Positions 56,565 through 64,000 of a stretch of DNA of 64,000 nt are shown here, one piece after another (the stretch's first letter is position 1; every line of letters begins with the position of its first letter). The translations under genes were made by a program, and so were the position numbers. The DNA comes from Cryptomeria japonica (taxonomy: Eukaryota > Streptophyta > Pinopsida > Cupressales > Cupressaceae), in NCBI RefSeq assembly GCF_030272615.1, contig NC_081406.1:463166072-463230071 (forward strand). The letters are read 5' to 3'. The notes beneath the pieces were generated by a model. The model was not told the origin of the DNA, ran no database searches, and worked only from the letters and a program-made list of their open reading frames with translations.

Positions 56565-57633
56565 TGTTCTCATGTATGAAATCATCAAATCTAAGCTAAT
56601 TAGACTAAAAGGATGAATCACAAAATCCTTAACTAATTAAATCGATTTTAAACACTGTATAATGAAATAAATGATAGAAATAGAAAGATTAAAGTAAATT
56701 AAAACTCCATATTCTCCACTTGTGCTTCCATTGTTCTTCTTCATAATTGTTGGTGTAGGTGGCTCTCAGGTATTGTACTGATTTCTTGCATAAGATGGAC
56801 AATAACTTTGAAGATTCTAATTCTAGCTTGAATTGAGAAAAGGAGGTTGAATTTATATATTTTCAACACAAAGAAGGTGAGAATTTGAACTCAAGTGTTG
56901 ATTGATAGACAACTAAAATTGACTGATCTATTAACTCATTAGATTGATCTGTTAATAGAATTGATTGAGGAGTCAACTCAATTGATTAACTAGTAGACTG
57001 AATAGACTAGCTACATTAAAAAGGGTGATTGAAAGTTAAAAAGGGTGATTGATGAGTTAGCTACATTAACTAATTAGATAACAGATTTGATCAATCAGTT
57101 CAGATTTTATCATGTGTTGTAGGGATTTAAAATTGAATTTGATTTTCATTTTCAATTTGGATTTAAATTTGGACTTTCGAATGCTAAAATGCACATGAAA
57201 TTAACTAAAATTCAGATTTGGTGAAAAATAAATTTGGAAGAAATGAAATTAATTGAAATGAAGTGAAATTCGAATTAGTGGAAAATGACATGAAATTAGA
57301 TGGAATTAATTAGAATTATAATTTGGGGATTGGAAGAATTAATTAATTAATTAATTGAAATGAAATTATTTAATCATAGGAAATTGAATTAATTAAATCA
57401 TAACGATTATTTAACTAAGGAAATTTTTGCAATTAATTAAATAATTGATATTTAATTAATAATTGAGATAGGCTTAATTGATTAAATGATGAAATGATAA
57501 GAATTCGATAATTAAAAATGTTAAATGTTCTAATTAGAATAAATATTTAACTTAATCAAATAATTAAATAATTACTTAATTAAATAGATGAATAATTAGT
57601 GTAGAATTAATGAGATATTTTTAGGTGTCTACA
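56565..57633 (-). repeat. 5' LTR of gypsy G1
   Basis: 1069 bp. Minus strand TGTAGACACCTAAAAATATC at 57633 to CATGAGAACA at 56565. Rich in TTAATTAA-type words; AATTAATTAATTAATT near 57340. No partner LTR in the window. Confidence 0.75.
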
Positions 57634-58240
57634 CTAATATTATTAGATAATTGTATAAATATAATTTTTTAAATTAAATAATTAATTAAAAATATTGAAA
57701 ATAAATTAAAATAAAATTTTAAAAAATGAATCTATTATTTAATAATTAAAATTTATTAAATATAAAAAAAATTATTAATAGATCTTAAGGAAAATTAATT
57801 TCTTTTAATAAAATATGTTTTTTTATATTTTATAAAATAATAGTAAATATAATAGTTTGAAATAAAATAAAATAAATTTTAATAAATGAAATATCTTTAA
57901 AACTGATATCATTTTAGATTTTCTTAAGACTATTGAAAATACCTATACCAATTTATATAATTTATACAATAATATTATAAAAAATATATAATATTCTAAA
58001 TGCGATTATTCTCAAGTAAATAAAATAATCTAAACTTGTATATGTATAGCGTGTAGAGTTCAAACGTGACGCGATGTTGCATTAATTAGATAACGAACAA
58101 TGGCTATTAATAGATAACGAAAATGGCAATAAATTTATGAAATTGCCAATAAAATATTTAGTTTTCCATAAATAACAAAATATTAGCCAATAAAATTAAA
58201 TAATTTTCAAATGGTAGATAAAAATCACTAATACACTATA
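57634..58240. other. AT-rich DNA without genes
   Basis: Nearly pure A/T words (AAATAATTAATTAAAAATATT) to about 58010, then a short mixed stretch with CpGs (GCGTGTAG, CGTGACGCGATG) near 58050-58075. No ORF or repeat boundary recognised. Confidence 0.6.
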
Positions 58241-58356
58241 AGGGGTAGAAGAAGCAATAAACAGAAGAGAGAGGATAGAGCCAAAGAGAAGGGTATTATT
58301 GGTGTGCTAGATTACATAAAGAAAACCAAGGTAGGAGGAGTCTCCCTTGGAAATCA

Positions 58357-59062
58357 ATGAAAATAACAACATGGAATGTCAGGGGTCTATCGGCCCCTAA
58401 CAAAAAATGCTTGGTCAAGAGGGCTTTTCAAACAATTTTAGGAGACATCATCATGTTGCAAGAGACCAAGCTCAATGAAGAAAAAGCTTTCTTTTTCAAA
58501 TCTTTAAGTAGGATGTGGGATAGTGTCTTTCAAGAGGCAAAAGGCTCCATGGGTGGACTGGTGACTCTATGGAATCCAAATAAAGTGATATTACAATTGA
58601 TTAATAAGCAAGATAATTGGATGCACTGTAAAGCAAGAACATTGCAGGAAGATTTGGAATTCTCCCTAATGAATGTTTATGGACTGACAAGGACAGAGGA
58701 AAAGAAAAGGGTTTGGAAAGAAATTACAGATCAGATCAGAATGTTCCATCCAGAGAAAACAATTGTAGCAGGAGATTTTAATGCAATCCTCAACAATGAT
58801 GAAAAATGTGGAGGTTTAAGAATGAATACCCAAGTGATAGAAGATTTAAGAGATTTTGTAGAAAATAATAACCTTTTTGATGTTGTTCCTAAAACTGAAA
58901 ATTTCACTTGGACCAATAGGACGGCAAACTTTTGCAGAATTTTCAAGAGATTGGATAGAATATTTGTTGGTTCATTTTGGATAAGAGGTAGTTTTGATCT
59001 GGAATAAAAAATCCAGCTCATAACACTTTCAGACCATTACCCGATTCAGTTAACTTGCACAA
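58357..59062 (+). pseudogene. L1-type LINE AP endonuclease domain
   Basis: Start of ORF2 of a non-LTR retrotransposon. Frame 58357-59007 (216 codons): KITTWNVRGLSAPNKKCLVK (catalytic Asn), DIIMLQETKL (catalytic Glu), GGLVTLWNPNKVIL, NVYGLTRTEEKKRVW, TIVAGDFNAILNNDEKCGG (Asp and Asn), FTWTNRTANFCRIFKRLDRI (LDR.F motif). A TAA at 59007 is followed at about 59026 by SDHYPI, the last catalytic His motif, slightly out of the main frame's reach. In active elements this enzyme nicks target DNA. The frame is otherwise clean and looks younger than most LTR elements here. Confidence 0.9.
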
Positions 59063-59067
59063 TACCA

Positions 59068-59430
59068 TTGATGAAGGTGAAAGGCAACTTCAAGTTCTTA
59101 AGCATGTGGTGGAGAGATTCAAACTTTGAAGAAAACATGGAAAAATGGTGGAAAGAATGTAAAGATATTAAAGGCACTCCTAGTTTTTGTTTTGTTCAAA
59201 AGTTAAAATATCTGAAAAAAAAGATCAAAATATGGAATGTGGCTTCCTTCAAGAACATCTTTGCTGAAAAAATCAGAGTGGAAGAGGAACTAAATAGGAT
59301 TAATAATCTAGTGATAGAGAAGGGGATGATGAATGAAGAATTCCATGAAGAGAATTCCCTTAAAGCGGAACTGGCAGAAATACTCCTGAGAGAAGAAATG
59401 TATTGGAGGGACAAATCCAGGGAATTATGT
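59068..59430 (+). pseudogene. LINE ORF2 linker, truncated before RT
   Basis: Continuation of ORF2: KGNFKFLSMWWRDSNFEENM, EKWWKECKDIKGTPSFCFVQ, KLKYLKKKIKIWNVASFKNI, and YWRDKSRELCL. This FKFL.MW ... KLK.LK..IK.WN ... W..KSRE pattern connects endonuclease to RT in plant L1 elements. The LINE breaks off after RELCL at about 59430, where WLKEGD.NTKFFH would be expected; no RT or poly(A) tail follows. Confidence 0.85.
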
Positions 59431-59510
59431 CTTAACAACAAAAAAACAAAGAAGAAGAAAGAGTCGTTGTCTTAACAACAAAAAAACAAAGAAGAAGAAA
59501 GAGTCGTTGT
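59431..59510 (+). repeat. Perfect 40-bp tandem duplication
   Basis: CTTAACAACAAAAAAACAAA to GAGTCGTTGT occurs at 59431-59470 and again, without a change, at 59471-59510. It lies exactly at the LINE break. Confidence 0.95.
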
Positions 59511-59511
59511 C

Positions 59512-59960
59512 TGTAGCTGCTTTGTTTTTTATGAGCTATGGATGGAAAAGCGTCAAACCTCCCCTTCACGCACAAAACACAGTGGAGAGTCAAAGAAACA
59601 GAAACAGAAGGAGAAGAAGAATTCACAAAAGAGAGCCCTGCGCAGGAGGTAGAATCTCCACCACAGCCTGCAGATGTATCATGACAAGCATAAGCACGAG
59701 CATAGTCCCAAGCTTAAGAAAAGGTGCCTTGAATCGGCATCTCACCTCGTCGAAATGCTGCAACCCACACATAATCTACGCAATGTGGCTTATTTAAGTG
59801 TAAGTCAATCTCTTACAATGCATCTCTATTTCTATCGCGGCTGGAAAATCCAACAAGTGATGTGTAGAGAAATAATTGGTTGTGTTCCTGAGATGGTGTT
59901 TCACTCCTTGTGTGCAATGTTTTAGTTTGCCCCGGTTTGCCACCATATTTCTCCTCGTAT
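59512..59960 (+). other. CpG-containing island, possible host exon
   Basis: About 450 bp with a dozen CpG sites (GGCATCTCACCTCGTCGAAA, ATCGCGGCTGG, CACGAGC) in a window where CpG is very rare elsewhere. Two overlapping short frames: 59538-59684 (ATG, 48 codons: MDGKASNLPFTHKTQWRVKE, acidic and Pro-rich C-end) and 59674-59925 (ATG, 83 codons: MYHDKHKHEHSPKLKKRCLE). A donor-like AAGTGTAAGT lies at 59797. The region to the right is T-rich like a plant intron. No protein family recognised; could be the 5' end of a host gene, a gene fragment, or only young unmethylated DNA. Confidence 0.35.
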
Positions 59961-60075
59961 TTTTATTGTATGCAAAAATGCACACGGTTTAGAATGAAAA
60001 AGCTTTCTTTTGCCAGAGGATGTTTCCTTGTGTCATAAGCTTTTTTCTATTTGTATGGGTTCATGATTTATCATT

Positions 60076-60292
60076 CTTATGTATTTACAACTTAGATTTA
60101 GATGATGTTTAAGTGTATGCGAAAACCCCTTCTATTCTTTTTTCCCCCTCTTTCACGAGGATGTATAATTCTAGTTGTATCTAATCTTATGTATTTCCAA
60201 CTTAGATTTAGATGATGTTTTAGTGTATGTGAAAACCCCTTTTGTTTTTTTTTTCCCCTCTTTCAAGAGGATGTATAATTCTAGCTATATCC
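60076..60292 (+). repeat. 110-bp tandem duplication
   Basis: Copy 1 at 60076-60185 and copy 2 at 60186-60292, both CTTATGTATTT.CAACTTAG to GAGGATGTATAATTCTAG; a few substitutions and a poly-T/C length change between them. Confidence 0.9.
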
Positions 60293-60939
60293 AATTTTGA
60301 ATTCACTTGGGTTTATCACCAAGGACCTAAATCCACAAGAATTGAACACTTTCCTTTTGGTGATTGCTCCAACTTGTACGCTACAGTTCCGTTGATGGTT
60401 TTAATTTTTTCAATGGCTTAGGTTTTGTTATGGAATATAACTGAGGTCTTATTTATAAATTTGGAGTGGGTAGGGTTTTATAGTTCAAAGCAACATAAGG
60501 TAAATGGAAAAAACAAATCATCTAGTGGAATGCTTGCATGAGTGTACTCTCATACATCAAAATGGTGTCTTGTTTGGTGGTGATCTTAAAAAACTGATAT
60601 CTTGTTTGGTGGTGATTTAGTATAGGAGTTGTCCTCCTAATTTTCTTTTTAGATGTCTATGAAGTTATCTGATTGTCCATGAACTTGAAGTTTGGAAGAT
60701 ATATAACATTTTTTCAGCTTTACATAGGGTAGAATAATCCCCTATTCTAGGGGCATTTGTTGTTATATTCTTAAGTCTTAACAGCTTCAGTTGATATCAT
60801 AGTTAATGAACACTTATTGTAAAGACATGTCAATAACAATGCAGTGTTTGTAGCCAAATGAAGAAATAAATCATATAAATGTAAACCAAATTCTTTGTTA
60901 ATGGTGGACATTATTATAATTTCTTGGATTATATTTCAT

Positions 60940-61330
60940 GCCTGTGTGCACTTCATGTCTTATGGTACTTATGTATACTTGCTTCATGCCTTAAGTGAAT
61001 TCATGTGTATACTTCATGTGTACACTTCATGCTTTACATGTATTTGTGCCTTATGTGTATATTCTATGTTTTGCATGGATGCTTCTTGCCTTATGTAATT
61101 CATTTGTATAATTTGTAGTTTACACCTTACGTGTATTCGTGTGTATGACTCATGCCTTATGTATTCATCTGTATGCTTCATACTTGATGTATTGGATTCA
61201 TTCATAATGTGTTTCTGTATACCTTTCTCATGTATGCTTCTACCTCTATGTGTATTGCCACCCATGTGTTCATCCATCGATGTGCTTTGTATCTTATGCA
61301 ATTGTGTCATGTACTTTTAGCATGAATTCT
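60940..61330 (+). repeat. Imperfect short repeats (CATGCCTTATGTxTTC type)
   Basis: Phrases TTCATGCCTTA, TTCATGTGTAC, TTCTTGCCTTATGTAATTC, ACTCATGCCTTATGTATTC and GTATGCTTCATAC recur every 20-45 bases with no fixed period. Probably a decayed tandem repeat. Confidence 0.6.
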
Positions 61331-61400
61331 TTTTGTTTTGAACGAATACCCCTTATCTTACATGTTTCAACATGATTAAATATGCTTAGTTATTCCATGA

Positions 61401-62773
61401 GTATGCTTTATGAGAACTTATAAATGGGGTGATTCTTTTAAATCATCTAGGCCCTTCTTTTTGCAAACATGGGTTTCATACTCCTAATAACATGGGAAGG
61501 ACAACATAGGGATTACTGAAACATGACGATACTATGAAAATCTATAGGATGGAAGAATGTGTAAGAGTAATATAGGAAGGAAGAATGTGTAAGAGTACAA
61601 TTGCTCAAACCATGAGGTGATAATATAAGAACTTGATGAGTATAGAGATTTTGCCCATAAATCATCATAAGAGGAGAAAGGAAACATGTTGAGAATGCAG
61701 TCAGACAAAGATAATATTAGCCATGTTCAATTTATTTGTGTTATATTTAATACCAATCTACCACCTAAGTTTACCAATACGTCAATATCCAATCATAACA
61801 ATCTATATGGTTACGGACTATACGACACAAAGGAGTGATACAAGACTTAATTAATTGAGATCTTATTCATTACCCACCTCTATTTGCCAACTATGATGTT
61901 AGTGACATTCACGCTGCCCACTGAAATTTCTCATTGACTAAACATTTTCCAATATTAATACATACTCTTTATGGATGTTAAGATTAAGCCAAGTTATTAT
62001 TATTAACTTTTCATGTTGTCATCTAGATCAAACATCTTGCACATTCTCTAATTAATACAACCTCTACATTTTGGGAAATTTATCCCTCTAATTGGGGATT
62101 CAGACATATTCATCCAACAAATTATAAATCAATAAATTTAGACATATCTCATATGTGTATTCCTCTCATGAACAATATGTAATGATAGAGTAAAATCATC
62201 ATTTGTGGTTTCCTTACAATAACTCCTGCAATCAGAAGTGATACTCAAAAATAGTATTTATCATTTCGCAAACTACTTATCACAAATTGTTATGTTCAAA
62301 ATTTGTACCAAGCGTGACTGAACATAATCATCTTCCATGATATCAAACCCCTTTACAAATGTTATAGCATTTTATCATCTCTCGAGCAATGGTGTTAGGC
62401 TACAACTACCATACAAAACAACAATATTCAGTGAACAAATTTCTAAGGGCCCCATTCTATAAGGCATAGCCAGCATGATAATCTCACAACTAAGGTCATT
62501 TTTCAAATCATCATGTTGCCAACCTAACCAGTTTTTGCAAACACAATTGGATGGCCTTGATCCTTTCTTGTAGAAGAGAGCGGGCTTGTCTTAAGTTAAA
62601 TCATGCAAATTTCCCACTATTGGTTATAACTCACACTTAAGGTAAAAGCATATATGCCTTAATTCAAACCTACAACATGTAGTAATATCAGAGTAGAGTC
62701 ATCTTGAGCACTACCATTGTGATCACCCTAATTTGAAATTGCTTGAGGACAAGCAATCTGGGGAAGGGAAGAC
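61401..62773 (+). other. 3' end of another gypsy element
   Basis: Non-coding in all frames. Near its end TTGCTTGAGGACAAGCAA (62739-62756), a hairpin-like motif common just before the PPT in Tat/Athila-type plant gypsy elements, is followed by the purine tract CTGGGGAAGGGAAGAC (62758-62773) and an LTR start. Confidence 0.6.
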
Positions 62774-63247
62774 TGTCATGTCCCCACATTTATAGTAGAA
62801 ATAATTAATATAGTTTTTGCCATATAAAATTATATGTTAAAAACATATCAAAATTATATTATATCACATTAACATTAAAATAATATTATATATTATCAAT
62901 TTACATTTTATATTGAATGATGTTATTATATTAACAATAAATAATATTATATTATCAATTTACATTTTTTATTGAATTATTTTATTATATTAACAATACA
63001 CATTATATTATAATGGTGCTTTGTATTAAAACTTATATTATTTCTATTAACCAATTATCCCCTATATTTACCAAGGCCCGATAACCATTCTTTAAAGGGT
63101 GGTTTGAATAGGTCCAAATTGGGTTTTATATGAAGGGATGCTCTTCTTGAAAAGAGCCGTCAGAAATAGAGGGACATCAACTCTTCAAAAAGGGGGGTGC
63201 TTCCTATTAGGAGACCATCGTGGCTCTTCACCACATGGGGAGGTAGG

Positions 63248-63257
63248 ATAAATACCC
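63248..63257 (+). promoter_or_regulatory. TATA-like box of gypsy LTR
   Basis: GATAAATACC preceded by a GGGGAGGTAG stretch; typical place for an LTR promoter about 475 bases from the LTR start. Confidence 0.4.
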
Positions 63258-63726
63258 CCCTGTGCAAATGGGAATAGGGAGAATACAGGAGGGGAACAAG
63301 AAAGTCAGATCTACCAGCAAGGATAGAGAAATGTACAGAAACTGCCAGCAAGGATAATAAAAGAAAAGAGGGCCTGTAATGGAATATAATAGCTGATATT
63401 ATATATATAAAATTTTAAATGGTCTTAATTAAATTAATGGAATTAATATGATATAAAGTTCAGAAGAAAATAATGTATAATTATTAAAATAGCATTAAAA
63501 TGATTATACATGAGAACACTATTAGACATAAGACACACACATATATATCTGTTAATGAATTCAGAATGAATAAGGCAATCAAATTTAGTTTGTATAAGTT
63601 GCTATAATATTGTACCATGCTAATAACATAAAATACAACAATAAAAATTAATGAATAATTTTGATTTAAAGTAATACTAACAGAAATAACTGTTAACAAT
63701 CTGATATAAGACACTGCGAGGGGCAC

Positions 63727-63868
<142 letters not shown>

Positions 63869-63920
63869 TTTGTACTAACAAACCCAAACCCCTTTTCAAA
63901 ATTTTCCCGTACCGGTGTAC

Positions 63921-63937
63921 CGGGTTCTTCGAACCCG
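63921..63937 (+). repeat. Short perfect hairpin
   Basis: CGGGTTC - TTC - GAACCCG, seven-base arms and a three-base loop, next to GTACCGGTGTACCGG. CpG-bearing, unlike its AT-rich surroundings. Confidence 0.7.
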
Positions 63938-64000
63938 AACCAGGAACTTAGATTATATCCCACAATTATAATTCTAATAGCCATTAATATAGAAAATTTG

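Larger units (their letters stand above)
42837..57633 (-). mobile_element. Gypsy element G1, Tat-like, split by copia E
   Basis: Minus-strand Ty3/gypsy element: 5' LTR 57633-56565, PBS 56562-56541, leader ORFs, gag, [copia E], gag knuckle, protease, G-patch-like segment. It stops at 42837 against the G2 LTR, so RT, RNase H, integrase and 3' LTR are missing here. Extra ORFs between LTR and gag, and a protease with an IDGGAG motif, fit the Tat lineage (Ogre-type elements carry an ORF1 upstream of gag). Lineage is an inference because RT is absent. Confidence 0.8.
59961..61400. other. T-rich DNA with tandem repeats, no gene
   Basis: Plus strand is T-rich. Holds the 110-bp duplication at 60076, a doubled CTTGTTTGGTGGTGAT near 60570-60600, and CATGCCTTATGT-like phrases at 60940-61330. 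No coding sequence. Confidence 0.6.

Noticed and set aside
41689-57633. G2 LTR and G1 LTR as the two ends of one element
   Set aside because: Both start TGTAGACAC but in opposite orientation and their sequences differ after about 20 bases, so they are related families and not a pair.

Overview
The window looks like intergenic DNA of a large, repeat-rich seed-plant genome. It is AT-rich and CpG-poor, and is built almost entirely from nested, decayed LTR retrotransposons whose primer-binding sites match plant initiator-Met tRNA (TGGTATCAGAGC). A conifer or other gymnosperm is plausible from the repeat load, but nothing here proves it. No intact host gene, tRNA, rRNA or CRISPR array was recognised.

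Layout. 1-5.2 kb: a Ty1/copia element (A) whose 5' LTR runs off the left edge and is fused to a 3' pol remnant. Between its pol and its polypurine tract sits a 1.2-kb miniature LTR element (2725-3929, TSD TATTT). A itself lies in the RNase H end of an older copia. 5.4-11.4 kb: LTR pieces, then a coiled-coil plus zinc-knuckle gag of SIRE/Maximus-like type. 11.4-15.8 kb: a minus-strand copia (D) with eroded RNase H, RT, integrase, protease and gag. 15.8-20.1 kb: a copia LTR-PBS-gag unit facing an inverted LTR of the same family and length. 20.1-22.3 kb: mixed LTR pieces, an RNase H remnant and a 30-bp tandem repeat.

22.3-40.6 kb: a very large LTR element with about 3.8-4.2-kb LTRs, a 3.7-kb non-coding interior, PBS, PPT and TSD ACAAG. 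It is LARD-like (non-autonomous). Its left LTR is split by a near-complete minus-strand copia (C, 22328-28900, TSD TAATC); the right LTR shows the empty site.

40.6-57.6 kb: the 3' LTR of a plus-strand gypsy, then a minus-strand Ty3/gypsy (G1) with LTR, PBS, leader ORFs, gag, protease and a G-patch-like segment but no RT or integrase. Its gag is split by a complete plus-strand copia (E, 44617-51877, TSD AAATG); the gag frame is continuous across the junction. 57.6-64 kb: AT-rich DNA, a truncated L1-type LINE (AP endonuclease), a small CpG-rich island that is the only host-gene-like sequence, simple and tandem repeats, and the 3' end and LTR of another gypsy element with a long (TA)n tract.

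The copia elements share gag (UBN2/DUF4219-type) - CCHC knuckle - DSGCSHHMTG protease - HHCC/DDE integrase - RT - RNase H order, a C-tract near the LTR 3' end (GATTCACCCCCC...CTCAGT), and ACCGGT-type motifs in several U3 regions. Nearly every reading frame carries stops, frameshifts or lost catalytic residues, so the parts are described as fossils and not as a working pathway.
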